This document shows, piece after piece, positions 1 through 8,344 of a DNA stretch of 64,000 nucleotides (the first letter of the stretch is position 1; each line of letters starts with the position of its first letter). This DNA is from DASSUW01 sp963835525. Its GTDB lineage: Bacteria > Actinomycetota > Thermoleophilia > Solirubrobacterales > Solirubrobacteraceae. The position numbers and the translations under genes were made by a program. The stretch is taken from the NCBI GenBank assembly GCA_963835525.1, contig CAWIFM010000002.1:62001-126000 (forward strand), given 5' to 3'. Under the pieces are notes generated by a model. The model was not told where the DNA came from, did not search any database, and saw nothing but the letters and a program-made list of their open reading frames with translations.

Positions 1-13
1 ATCGAGCAGGTCA

Positions 14-442
14 TCACGGACTGGCGAGCGCGCGCCTGAGGTTGTCGAAGGCCTTGCTCCAGCCGTCCTCGTGGGAACGGACCGCCTCCTCGTCCCACAG
101 GCCGCTGTGAGTGAAGCGGACGGTGGTGACACCGTCCGCCTCCTCGAACTCGAGCTCGATCAGTTGCCGGGTGGCGTTCCCGTCCCAGAGCCAGGTGAAG
201 GCCAGGCGACGGGGCGGGTCGATCTCGGTGTACTGCCCGCCGCCGCCGTACTCGACGTCCTCGTGCGGGTTGCGCATGACCACCCGGACGGTTCCGCCGA
301 CGCGGAGGTCGACCTCGGCCACCGTGGTCTCCCAGTCGTGCTCGGCGTGCCACCAGCGGCGGATCACCTCCTCGCTGGTCCATGCGTCGAACACCGCCTG
401 GGCGGACGCCTCGTACGTGCGCCGCATCTTCAGCGTCGTCAT
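14..442 (-). CDS. SRPBCC (AHSA1-type) domain protein
   Basis: A 142-residue protein with the Aha1/START-like pattern: an N-terminal stretch in which a Tyr-Glu-Ala segment leads to a Trp-Trp pair near residue 30, central beta strands, and a C-terminal helix with Glu-Gly-Trp before an amphipathic end. Such proteins have a hydrophobic cavity for a small ligand; the ligand here is unknown. It is the last gene of a three-gene operon (ArsR-type regulator, DUF899 protein, this gene), starting inside the stop codon of the gene before it. ArsR regulators next to SRPBCC genes are common in actinobacteria. The ATG at 442 is chosen because of the 4-base overlap. Confidence 0.85.
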   Translation of the reverse strand: MTTLKMRRTYEASAQAVFDAWTSEEVIRRWWHAEHDWETTVAEVDLRVGGTVRVVMRNPHEDVEYGGGGQYTEIDPPRRLAFTWLWDGNATRQLIELEFEEADGVTTVRFTHSGLWDEEAVRSHEDGWSKAFDNLRRALASP

Positions 443-1095
443 GTGTATTCGTCGTGGAGGTTCCACCACTGGTACGGCGCGGTCTGCGGGTAGCCCTCCG
501 GCGAGTCCTCCCACTCCTCCTGGCGCCCGAGCGCGGTGATGTCGAGGTAGGCCCACGTGGTGCCCATGGCCTCGTCGCCTCGGGCGTCGATGAAGTAGGT
601 GCGGAAGATCTCGTCGCCCTCGCGGATGAAGGCGTTGGTGCCGTGCCACTCGCCGACGCCGTGGTCGGAGTCGAAGTCGTCGGTCAGCGTGTACCACGGG
701 ATCTGCTGCCAGCCCATCCGCGCCTTCCAGCGCTCGAGGTTCTCCTGCGGCGCGCGCGAGACGAACGCGAGCGTGGTGTCGCGGGCGTTGAGGTGGGCGA
801 GGTGGGCGACCTGGTCGGCGAGGAACGAGCAGCCGCCGCACCCGTGCTCGGGCCAGCCGTCCACGCCCGGCTCGTAGAAGAAGCGGTAGACGATCAGCTG
901 GCGGCGGCCCTCGAACAGGTCGAGCAGACTCGCCGGCCCGTCGGGGCCTTCGAAGCGGTACTCCTTCTCGACGGCCAGCCAGGGCATCCGCCGGCGCTCG
1001 GCCGCCAGCGCGTCGCGCGCCCGGGTCAGCTCCTTCTCCTTGACCAGCAGCTTCTCGCGGGCGGCGTCCCACTCCTGGGGGGTGACGGTGTTCAT
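439..1095 (-). CDS. DUF899 family thioredoxin-like protein
   Basis: A 218-residue protein of the DUF899 family, which has a thioredoxin-like fold. Visible signatures are the N-terminal Glu-Lys-Glu-Leu-Thr-Arg helix, the Tyr-Arg-Phe-Phe-Tyr-Glu-Pro segment, a Cys-Gly-Gly-Cys pair around residue 85 preceded by Glu-His-Gly, and a C-terminal Trp-Trp-Asn-Leu-His-Asp-Glu-Tyr. The CxxC suggests a redox role, but none is established for the family. It overlaps the regulator upstream and the SRPBCC gene downstream by 4 bases each, so the three are probably translated together. Confidence 0.85.
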   Translation of the reverse strand: MNTVTPQEWDAAREKLLVKEKELTRARDALAAERRRMPWLAVEKEYRFEGPDGPASLLDLFEGRRQLIVYRFFYEPGVDGWPEHGCGGCSFLADQVAHLAHLNARDTTLAFVSRAPQENLERWKARMGWQQIPWYTLTDDFDSDHGVGEWHGTNAFIREGDEIFRTYFIDARGDEAMGTTWAYLDITALGRQEEWEDSPEGYPQTAPYQWWNLHDEYT

Positions 1096-1421
1096 CGGGA
1101 CTCCTTGAGGTAGTCGTCTACGACGTCGAACAGGCGCCCCCAGACAGCCCGTTGGCGATCCATCCAGTCGGCGGCCTCGCTGAGCACGTCGGGCGCCAGC
1201 GAGAGCCGGTGCGTGCGGCCCTGGATCACGCGTGTGACCACGCCCGTCTCCTCGAGCACCTTCAGGTGCTTGGTGATGGCGGGCTTGGACACCCCGAAGC
1301 CGCGGGTGGCGTCGCCCACCGTCGCCGGTCCGGCGGCGAGGCGCTCGACGATGCCGCGGCGGATCGGGTGCGACAGGGCCTTGAACGGATCGTTAACCAC
1401 AAGGTGAACGGTAGCATTCAC
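1092..1421 (-). CDS. ArsR-family winged-helix repressor
   Basis: A roughly 100-residue winged-helix protein: 'DPFKALSHPIRRGIVERLA' followed by a recognition helix (Ser-Lys-Pro-Ala-Ile-Thr-Lys-His-Leu) and a wing ending in a Gly-Arg-Thr-His-Arg-Leu turn. It lacks the metal-binding Cys of ArsR/SmtB proper and resembles the regulators that precede SRPBCC genes. A GTG at 1421 gives 109 residues; an internal GTG at 1400 gives 102 and leaves an operator-like palindrome outside most of the gene, so the shorter start is plausible. It is divergent from the hydrolase at 1425 and likely controls both directions. Confidence 0.85.
   Translation of the reverse strand: MNATVHLVVNDPFKALSHPIRRGIVERLAAGPATVGDATRGFGVSKPAITKHLKVLEETGVVTRVIQGRTHRLSLAPDVLSEAADWMDRQRAVWGRLFDVVDDYLKESR
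1392..1409. promoter_or_regulatory. Operator-like palindrome at divergent start
   Basis: Reads GTTnACC-N4-GGTnAAC, an 18-base imperfect inverted repeat centred between the divergent ArsR-type regulator and alpha/beta hydrolase starts. Half-site size and position suit a winged-helix dimer acting on both promoters. Binding is inferred. Confidence 0.45.
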
Positions 1422-1424
1422 GCC

Positions 1425-2204
1425 ATGTACGCATCGGTGGGGGATCTGAGCATCTACTACGAGATCCACGGAGAGGGGAGGCCGACGGTCCTCCTGCACG
1501 GGGCCTACATGACGGCCGGCATGTTCGGGCCGCTGCTGCCCGGACTGGCCGGGACGCGGCAGGTGATCGTGCCCGAGATGCAGGGCCACGGGCGCACCGC
1601 CGACATCGACCGCCCGATCACCTACGAGCAGATGGCCGACGACACGGCGGGCCTGATCCGCCACCTGGAGCTCGAGAGCGCCGACGTCGTCGGCTACAGC
1701 ATGGGCGGCGGCGTCGCCCTGCAGCTCGCCATCCGGCATCCCTCGCTCGTACGCAGGCTCGTGGTCGCCTCGGCCGGCTACCGGTACGACGCGATGCCGG
1801 CAGAGGCGATCGAGATGTTCCCGTCGATCACGCCGGAGATGTTCGCCGGTTCGCCGTTCGAGCAGGCGTATCACGAGCTCGCGCCCAACCCGGGAGACTT
1901 CCCCAAGCTGGTCGAGAAGCTCAAGGAGCTCGACACGACGCCGTTCGCGTGGCCGGACGAGGACGTCCGCGCGATCGCCGCGCCGACCCTGATCATCGCC
2001 GGCGACTCCGACGTCGTCCGCCTCGAGCACGTCGTCGGGTTCTTCAAGCTGCGCGGAGGCGGCGTGATGGGCGACCTCGCCGGGCTGCCGGAGTCCCAGC
2101 TCGCCGTGCTGCCCGGCACGACCCACTTCATCCCGCCCGGCTCCGGGCTGCTGGACCGCGCCGACTGGCTGCTGGCGATGATCCCGCCGTTCCTCGACGC
2201 GTGA
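1425..2204 (+). CDS. Alpha/beta hydrolase
   Basis: A 259-residue alpha/beta hydrolase. The oxyanion-hole motif 'LLHGAYMT' lies near residue 25, the nucleophile elbow is Gly-Tyr-Ser-Met-Gly near residue 90, the acid is in 'IAGDSDVV' and the catalytic His in 'GTTHFIPP' near the C-terminus. Substrate unknown; the family includes esterases, haloperoxidase-like and C-C bond hydrolases. The ATG lies 3 bases from the most upstream start of the divergent repressor, so expression is probably repressor-controlled. The GH13 gene overlaps its stop by 4 bases. Confidence 0.9.
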   Translation: MYASVGDLSIYYEIHGEGRPTVLLHGAYMTAGMFGPLLPGLAGTRQVIVPEMQGHGRTADIDRPITYEQMADDTAGLIRHLELESADVVGYSMGGGVALQLAIRHPSLVRRLVVASAGYRYDAMPAEAIEMFPSITPEMFAGSPFEQAYHELAPNPGDFPKLVEKLKELDTTPFAWPDEDVRAIAAPTLIIAGDSDVVRLEHVVGFFKLRGGGVMGDLAGLPESQLAVLPGTTHFIPPGSGLLDRADWLLAMIPPFLDA

Positions 2205-4116
2205 CCCAGAATGTCTTCGCGATGCGCCCGGAGGTGCGGGCCGAGTACGCCGAGGTGCGTGCGAGGCTCGAGGGCGACGCGGAGTTCCTGACGCGGCTGG
2301 AGCGGTTCTTCACCGAGCTGCGCGATCCGCTCGCGGCGCTGTACGGCGACGACCCGCGCTTCCCCGCGCAGTTCGCCGCGCTGCTCGACGCCATCGCCGC
2401 CACGGCCGCGCTCGCGCGATCCGGGCCTCCGCCGGCTGGACCACGAGCGCGAGATCACGCCGGACTGGCTGCAGCGCGAGCAGGCGGTCGGCTACGTCTG
2501 CTACGCCGACCGCTTCGCCGGCACGCTGGCGGGCGTGCGCGAGCGGCTGCCGTACGTGCGCGAGCTGGGCGTCAACTACCTGCACCTGATGCCGCTGCTG
2601 GCCGCGCGCCCGGCGCCCAACGACGGCGGCTACGCGGTCGCGGACTACGGCGCCGTCGAGCCGGCGCTCGGCACGATGGACGACCTGCGCGCGCTGGCCG
2701 CCGATCTGCACGCCGCCGGCATGGCGCTGTGCGTCGACGTCGTCCTCAACCACACCGCGCGCGAGCACGCGTGGGCGCGCGACAGGCCGGAGTACTACCG
2801 CACGTTCCCGGACCGCTCCGAGCCCGACGAGTACGAGCGCACGCTGCCCGAGGTCTTCCCCGACATCGCCCCCGGCAACTTCTCGTGGGTCCCCGAGCTC
2901 GGGCGCTGGGTGTGGACGACGTTCAACGAGTATCAGTGGGACCTCGACTACACGAACCCCGAGGTGTTCGTCGCGATGTCGCAGGTCGTGCTCGACCTCG
3001 CCAACGCCGGCGTCGACGTCCTGCGCCTGGACGCCGTGCCGTTCCTGTGGAAGCGCAAGGGCACCGACTGCCAGAACCTGCCCGAGGTCCACCAGCTGCT
3101 GCAGGCGCTCCGCGCGGTGGGCCGGATCGCCGCCCCGGGCGTCGCGTTCAAGGCGGAGGCGATCGTCGCCCCGGCCCAGCTCGTGACCTATCTCGGGACG
3201 GGCCGGCACGAGGGCAAGGAGTGCGACCTCGCCTACAACAACGTGCTGATGGCGCTGATGTGGAGCGCGCTGGCGTCAGGCCGCGTGGCGCTGATGACCC
3301 ACGTGCTGGACGGCATGCCGGCCGTGCCGGCGGGCGCCGGCTGGGTCACCTACGTGCGCTGCCACGACGACATCGGCTGGACGATCACGCCCGAGGACGC
3401 GGCGGCCGTGGGCGAGGACGCGCACCTGCACCGGAGCTTCCTGTCGGACTTCTACGCCGGCGACTTCCCCGGCGTCGTTCGCCCGCGGCGCGCGCTTCCA
3501 GCCCGACGACGCCACGGGCGAGGCGCGCACGAGCGGGATGACGGCGTCGCTGGCGGGGCTCGAGTCGGCCGGCGAGGACGAGCTCGCGCGCGAGCTGGCG
3601 ATCCGGCGCGTGCTGCTCCTGCACGCGGTGGCGTTCGCGCACGGCGGGCTGCCGCTGATCTACATGGGCGACGAGCTCGGGCTGCTCAACGACCCCGCGT
3701 GGGCCGACGACGAGCACCAGCGGGAGGACAACCGCTGGATGCACCGCCCGCCGATGGACTGGGCCGCCGCCGAGCGCCGCCACATGCCCGGCTCGGTCGA
3801 GAGCGAGATCTGGGACGGGCTGCAGCGCCTGATCTTTGCGAGGCGCTCCACGCGCGCCACGCACGCGTACGGCGCCGGGCAGCCGCTGTGGACGGGCAAC
3901 GACCACGTCTACGGCCTGCTGCGCAGCTACGCCGGCGAGCGGCTGCTCGTGCTCGCGAACTTCAGCGCCGGCGAGCAGCCGGTCCGGCGCGCCCTGCTCG
4001 ACGAGCACGGCATGCGGCTCACCGATGCGGCCGCCGCTCCCGACGGCCGGCCGCTGCGCGCGGGCAGCGAGGAGCTCGTCCTCGCGCCGTACCAGTTCCT
4101 GTGGATCAGGGGCTGA
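2201..4116 (+). pseudogene. Amylosucrase-like GH13 enzyme, two frameshifts
   Basis: A full-length GH13 subfamily 4 (amylosucrase / sucrose-acting) protein spread over three frames. The N-terminal helical part runs 2201 to about 2424. The catalytic barrel follows, with 'YLHLMPLL', 'NDGGYAV', 'VVLNHTA', nucleophile region 'VLRLDAVPFLWKRKGT', acid/base region 'FKAEAIV' and 'HDDIGW'. The C-terminal part from about 3475 has 'LPLIYMGDE'. Removing one base near 2423-2425 and one near 3471-3474 restores about 637 residues, the usual family length, with all catalytic residues present. It is therefore either a recent pseudogene or an intact gene with sequence errors; I favour error. The GTG at 2201 overlaps the hydrolase stop. 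Confidence 0.8.
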
Positions 4117-5047
4117 TCCGCAGCGCCTCGATCGCGTCCGTGAAGGCGAAGCCGGGGCTGTCGCCGCCCTCGACGGTGAACACGCGGCGGCCGCGGGCGA
4201 CGACGCCCAGCCCGTGGCGCGGCGTGGGCATGTCGGGCAGCGCCCGCCAGCGGCGTGTGCCGGGGTCGTAGAGCTCGACCTCGCTGATCGTGCCCGCGGA
4301 CTCCTCGCCGCCGGCGACCACGATCCGGCCGTTCACGGTTGCGGCGCCGATGCCGCCGCGCTCCTTGCGCATGGCGGGGGCGCGGCGCCATCTTTGCGTG
4401 CGGGGGTCGTACGCTTCGACGACCTTGAAGTTGGTCCCCGCCGACCGACCGGCGAGCACATAGAAGCGCCCGCGCGCCACCGCGCCGGCGAGGTGCTCGC
4501 GCGCCGTCGGCATGGCCGGCCCGGCGCGCCAGCGGCGGCGCTTGAAGTCGTAGACCTCGAGCGTGGTGAGCGCGCCGCCCTGTGCGGCGCCCCCTGCGGC
4601 GTACAGCCGCCCGCGGATGACGCCGGCGGCCAGCGCGGCGCGCGCGGTCGGCGCCGAGGGCAACCGGCGCCAGCGGTCGCGGCCGGGGTCATAGCGGTAG
4701 AGCGTCGCGACCTCCTGGCCGAGCCCTGAGCGGTAGCCGCCGAGCACGTAGACGCGGCCGCGGTGGGCGACGGCCGCCGCGTGGTTGAGCCCGACCGGCA
4801 TGTCGGCCACCCGCCGCCAGCGGTCGTTCTCGATGTCGTAGCGCTCGGTGGCGGAGCTCGTCTCGCGTGACGGCTCGAAGCCGCCCATCACGTAGATGAA
4901 GCGGCCGACGCGCGCCGCGGCCACCTCGGTCCGCTCGAGCGTCGCGGGTCGCAGCGACTCCCACTGCGCCGCTGCGACCGGCCGGCTCTCGCTGCCGCAG
5001 CCGGCGGCGGCCAGCACCGTGCACGCTGCGAGAAGAGCCCGCACCAC
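4106..5047 (-). CDS. Kelch-repeat lipoprotein
   Basis: A 313-residue exported protein. It begins with a short hydrophobic signal ending in a lipobox-like Ala-Ala-Ala-Gly-Cys, so it is probably lipid-anchored outside the membrane. The rest is about six kelch repeats of 45-50 residues, each with a Gly-Gly pair after a hydrophobic strand and a Trp-Arg a dozen residues after a Tyr-Asp, predicting a six-bladed beta-propeller. No catalytic motif is visible; such propellers usually bind ligands or proteins. Two adjacent GTG codons at 5047 and 5044 could start it. It converges on and overlaps the GH13 gene by 11 bases. Confidence 0.85.
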   Translation of the reverse strand: MVRALLAACTVLAAAGCGSESRPVAAAQWESLRPATLERTEVAAARVGRFIYVMGGFEPSRETSSATERYDIENDRWRRVADMPVGLNHAAAVAHRGRVYVLGGYRSGLGQEVATLYRYDPGRDRWRRLPSAPTARAALAAGVIRGRLYAAGGAAQGGALTTLEVYDFKRRRWRAGPAMPTAREHLAGAVARGRFYVLAGRSAGTNFKVVEAYDPRTQRWRRAPAMRKERGGIGAATVNGRIVVAGGEESAGTISEVELYDPGTRRWRALPDMPTPRHGLGVVARGRRVFTVEGGDSPGFAFTDAIEALRISP

Positions 5048-5128
5048 TGCATACGAGGATACGCGGCTTGCCCAAGGCTTCCGCGCGCCTTTGCCTTTCC
5101 TTTGCGCACCCGCGCCGACCATGCCCGA

Positions 5129-6229
5129 ATGGTTCTCATCGTCGGCGGCGGGCTCGCCGCTCAGCGCGCGGCGGAGACGCTGCGCGCCCGTGATCATCGC
5201 GGCCCGATCCGGGTCGTCTGCGGGGAGCCGGTCGCTCCCTACGACCGGCCGCCGCTGTCCAAGGAGCTGCGCGCCGAGCCGTTCCGGCCGCCGGACTGGT
5301 ACGCGACGCATGACGTCGAGCTGCTGCTCGGCCGCCGCGCCGCGCGGCTCGATGTGGTCGCCCGGCGGGTCACGCTCGAGGACGGCGAGCAGCTCGGCTA
5401 CGACAACCTGATCGTCGCCACGGGCGCCCGGCCGCGGCGGCTGCCGATGTTCGCCGGCCGCCCGAACGTGCACGTCCTGCGCACGCTCGCGGACGCCGAC
5501 AGCCTGCGCGCCGCGCTGGCCCCCGGCGTGCGGCTGGCGATCGTCGGCGCCGGCTTCGTCGGCCAGGAGGTCGCCGCCACGGCGCGCGGCCTCGGGGCCG
5601 AGGTGACGCTGATCGAGGCGGCTGACGTCCCGCTCGCCGTGCTCGGCCCGCGGCTCGGCGGCTGGTTCGCCGACCTGCACCGCAGCGAGGGTGTCCGCGT
5701 GGAGCTCGGTGTGTCCGTGGCCGACGCGGGCCCGGCCGGCGCTCCTGTCGAGAGGCTCGTCCTCTCCGACGGGCGGATCGTCGACGCGGACGCCGTGCTC
5801 GTCGGCGTCGGCGTCGCGCCCGAGACGCGCTGGCTCGCCGGCTCACCGCTGGCCGACGGCGTGGCCGTCGATAACGGCGCCCGCACGATCGCCGCGCGCG
5901 TCTACGCGGCCGGCGACGTCACCGGCGGTCAGCACTGGGAGCTCGCGGCGCGGCTCGGCGTCGCCGCCGCGCGCTCGATCCTCGGCCTGCCGGCCGTGCC
6001 CGCCCCGCCCTCCAACGTGTGGAGCGACCAGTACGGCGTCCGCATCCACCTCGTCGGCCGGCCCGGGCCAGAGGTCGAGATCGACGGCCGGCCCGAGGCG
6101 CGCGACTTCACCGCCGTCCTGCGCCACCGCGGGGTCGCCGTCGGCGCCCTGCTCGTCGGCCGCCCGCGAGAGCTTCCCCGCTGGCGCCGCCAGCTCGCCC
6201 AGATCCACGAGGAAAGGACTGCCGCATGA
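5129..6229 (+). CDS. FAD-dependent ferredoxin reductase
   Basis: A 366-residue flavoprotein of the rubredoxin/rhodocoxin reductase type. The N-terminal FAD motif is 'VLIVGGGLAAQRAAETLR', followed by 'YDRPPLSKE'. A second dinucleotide motif, 'LAIVGAGFVGQEVAATARGLG', binds NAD(P)H near residue 145. The C-terminal FAD contact 'VYAAGDVTGG' precedes a reductase C-terminal domain. It passes electrons from NAD(P)H to a small ferredoxin. The ATG at 5129 is taken because it immediately precedes the Rossmann strand. The next gene encodes a ferredoxin and overlaps the stop by 4 bases, so the two form an electron-transfer pair. Confidence 0.92.
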   Translation: MVLIVGGGLAAQRAAETLRARDHRGPIRVVCGEPVAPYDRPPLSKELRAEPFRPPDWYATHDVELLLGRRAARLDVVARRVTLEDGEQLGYDNLIVATGARPRRLPMFAGRPNVHVLRTLADADSLRAALAPGVRLAIVGAGFVGQEVAATARGLGAEVTLIEAADVPLAVLGPRLGGWFADLHRSEGVRVELGVSVADAGPAGAPVERLVLSDGRIVDADAVLVGVGVAPETRWLAGSPLADGVAVDNGARTIAARVYAAGDVTGGQHWELAARLGVAAARSILGLPAVPAPPSNVWSDQYGVRIHLVGRPGPEVEIDGRPEARDFTAVLRHRGVAVGALLVGRPRELPRWRRQLAQIHEERTAA

Positions 6230-6432
6230 CCCTGCTGCCCAAGGTCGACGAGTACGCCTGCTGCGGTCACGGCGACTGCGCCGCGATCGCCCCGAACGTC
6301 TTCCGCGTCGACGAGATCGCCGTGGTCACGGGTTCCGGCCCCGACGACGTCATCCTCGAGGCCGCCCGCGCCTGCCCGGCGATGGCGATCGAGGTGGTCG
6401 ACGCCGAGAGCGGCGCCCTGGTCGACCTCTAG
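6226..6432 (+). CDS. Small single-cluster ferredoxin
   Basis: A 68-residue acidic ferredoxin of the cytochrome P450-partner type. Cysteines: Cys12 and Cys13, then Gly-His-Gly-Asp, Cys18, 'IAPNVF', and a distal Cys-Pro near residue 50. The spacing (Cys-x5-Cys ... Cys-Pro) and lack of a clear fourth ligand favour a 3Fe-4S cluster, though Cys12/Cys13 leaves 4Fe-4S possible. It is co-translated with the reductase upstream. No P450 or Rieske oxygenase is in the window, so the final acceptor is elsewhere in the genome. Confidence 0.9.
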   Translation: MTLLPKVDEYACCGHGDCAAIAPNVFRVDEIAVVTGSGPDDVILEAARACPAMAIEVVDAESGALVDL

Positions 6433-7214
6433 GCCGAAGCGGTGACGATGTGCGTCTCCATCGGGAAGCAGACGCCGTCGTCGTCGGTGTGCGGCAGCAG
6501 CGCGGTCGCGAAATCACACGCGAGCGCGTCGCGCGACTCGCCTGAGAGCGCAGACAGCGGTCCGGCCAGCGGCGAGGCGACCTCCTGACGGCTCAGGAGG
6601 TCGCCGGCCGAAGGGAACCGGACCGGCACGATCCGGATGCTCACCGAGACGTCGCTGAAGCCGGCGCTGCGGACGAGGTCGCGAAGCTCGGCGCCGTCGG
6701 AGAGGGAGAACGGCGCGCGCATGATCGCTCCGGCCTCGCCCGCGTGCCGGTCGAGCGCCTCGGCGAGGCGCAGCCAGCCAGGGTTGTGCTCGGCGGCCCG
6801 CCACACGCTGACGGCCAGCCGTCCGCCGGGTGCGAGCACGCGGCGCATCTCGCACAGCCCTGCACTGCGGTCGGGGAAGAACTGGACGCCCTGCTGGCAC
6901 AGCACGAGGTCCAACGACGCGTCCGGCAGCGGCAGCGCGCAGGCGTCGGCCGCCAGCCAATCGATCGCGGGCTCGGCCGCTCGCGCCACCTCGAGCATCC
7001 CCGGGTTGAGATCGAGCCCGGTGGCGCTGCTCACCAGCGGAGCGATCCGGCGCGCGACGATCCCGGTCCCGCAGGCGACGTCGAGCGCACGGTCGTCGGG
7101 ACGCGGTCGCGCGAGCTCGATCAGCCGCTCGGCGAACGGTCCGAAGAAGGCGGGCACGAGGTAGCGCTCGTACGCCTCGGCGGCGGTGCCCACGACCTGC
7201 CAGCGCTCGGTCAT
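6429..7214 (-). CDS. Class I SAM-dependent methyltransferase
   Basis: A 261-residue methyltransferase of the Methyltransf_11/UbiE-like group. Motif I is 'ALDVACGTGIVAR' near residue 44, motif II is an acidic 'TGLDLNPGML', and the post-motif is 'LVLCQQGVQFFPD', followed by 'VLAPGGRLAVSVW'. The substrate is not evident. Its start overlaps the stop of the nitroreductase-like gene upstream, so the two are co-transcribed. It meets the ferredoxin gene tail to tail with a few overlapping bases. Confidence 0.9.
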   Translation of the reverse strand: MTERWQVVGTAAEAYERYLVPAFFGPFAERLIELARPRPDDRALDVACGTGIVARRIAPLVSSATGLDLNPGMLEVARAAEPAIDWLAADACALPLPDASLDLVLCQQGVQFFPDRSAGLCEMRRVLAPGGRLAVSVWRAAEHNPGWLRLAEALDRHAGEAGAIMRAPFSLSDGAELRDLVRSAGFSDVSVSIRIVPVRFPSAGDLLSRQEVASPLAGPLSALSGESRDALACDFATALLPHTDDDGVCFPMETHIVTASA

Positions 7215-7713
7215 CGCGGCTCCAGGCGGATCACCGGGATGCGGCGGCCGGAGGCCCAGCGCCGGTAGCGGTCGAAGCCGGGATAGATCTCGACCGCACG
7301 GGCGAAGTGGCGGTCGCGTTCGGCTCCGTGGAGCTCGCGCGCCTCGACGGCGCGGGTGACGCCGCCCATGGTCACCCGTGCCCGCGGATGCGGCTCGCAG
7401 GTTGTGGTACCAGGCGGGGTGGTGCGGCCGCCCGAAGTTCGAGGCGATCACGACGACGGCGTCGCCGTCGTCGAGAGCCAGCACGGGCAGCGTGCGCAGG
7501 ACGCCGCTCCGCGCTCCGGTGGTGGTCAGCATCACCAGGTTGACGCCGGCGAGCCACGACGGACAGCGTCGTGCGGCCGCGGGTGAGCCGGTAGACGAGC
7601 GTGTCGGCCGGCTGCTGGATCCGGCCATAGAGCAAGGCCATCGGGCGCGTCGCCGCAGTCCGCCGCACGACTCTGCGAACCGGCCCCGCGTCCTCGTAAA
7701 CGCAACTGGTCAT
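7211..7713 (-). pseudogene. Deazaflavin-dependent nitroreductase-like, frameshifted
   Basis: A protein of the F420-dependent nitroreductase (DDN) family split over three frames: an N-terminal part with 'LLYGRIQQPADTLVYRLTRGR', a middle part with 'VMLTTTGARSG', 'LPVLALDDGDAVVVIASNFG' and 'HPAWYHNLRA', and a C-terminal part reading 'HPRARVTMGG' through 'GRRIPVIRLEPR'. Removing one base near 7560-7572 and one near 7391-7396 gives 166 residues, normal for the family. Either recently disrupted or affected by sequence error. It is divergent from a TetR gene, the likely regulator, and overlaps the methyltransferase start. Confidence 0.75.
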
Positions 7714-7736
7714 TGCAATAAGCCGAGCGTATCAAA

Positions 7737-7753
7737 CGCAACGAGGTGTTGCG
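7737..7753. promoter_or_regulatory. TetR operator-like inverted repeat
   Basis: CGCAAC-N5-GTTGCG lies between the divergent nitroreductase-like gene (start 7713) and the TetR gene (start 7768). A related half-site (CGCAACT) sits at 7701. Position and symmetry fit an autorepressing TetR dimer; binding is inferred. Confidence 0.45.
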
Positions 7754-7767
7754 ATAATTGTTTGCCC

Positions 7768-8337
7768 ATGGATGAACCTCGCCGCCGCCCGGGGGGTCGC
7801 AGCGCCCGCGTGCGCGCGGCCGCGCTCGAGGCCACCATGGCCGAGCTCGCGGAGACGGGCTACGCGGCGCTCACCCTCGCCAACGTCGCCGCGCGCGCGG
7901 GCGTCAACAAGACCACGCTGTACCGGCGCTGGGGAACCCGCGAGGCACTCGTGCTCGACGCGATGCTGGCCCTCGCCGGCGAGGGCGTGCGGATCCCGGA
8001 CACGGGCTCGCTCCACGGCGACCTGCTGGCGATCGCCCGCGGCGCCGCTGCGACGGCCGCCAGCCCGCAGGGCCAGGCCGTCGTGCGCGCCGTCGTCGCG
8101 GCGGGAGCGCACGATCCCGCTCTGGCGACCGCGAGCCATCGCTTCTGGACCGAGCGCCTGGCCATGGACGGCGTCGTCGTCGAGCGCGCCGTCGCGCGCG
8201 GCGAGCTCCCGCCGGAAACCGACCCGCGGGCGGTGATCGAGGCCGTCCTGGGCCCGATCTACTTCCGACTGCTGGTGCTCGGGGAGGATGCGGATCCGGC
8301 CTTCGTCGAGCGCGTCGTCGCGCTGATCGCGAGATAG
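7768..8337 (+). CDS. TetR/AcrR-family regulator
   Basis: A 189-residue repressor. The N-terminal helix-turn-helix reads 'YAALTLANVAARAGVNKTTLYRRWGTREALV' in two overlapping pieces over residues 30-58, typical of the AcrR type. The C-terminal ligand domain resembles TetR_C_16-like domains, with many Ala/Val helices. The ATG at 7768 directly follows the inverted repeat at 7737-7753. By position it should control the divergent nitroreductase-methyltransferase pair; the ligand cannot be inferred. Confidence 0.9.
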   Translation: MDEPRRRPGGRSARVRAAALEATMAELAETGYAALTLANVAARAGVNKTTLYRRWGTREALVLDAMLALAGEGVRIPDTGSLHGDLLAIARGAAATAASPQGQAVVRAVVAAGAHDPALATASHRFWTERLAMDGVVVERAVARGELPPETDPRAVIEAVLGPIYFRLLVLGEDADPAFVERVVALIAR

Positions 8338-8344
8338 TGCGGGC

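Noticed and set aside
2310..3209. Minus-strand frame of 299 residues across the GH13 gene
   Set aside because: Shadow frame rich in Arg, Val, His and Asp opposite conserved GH13 motifs; no ribosome site or domain pattern.
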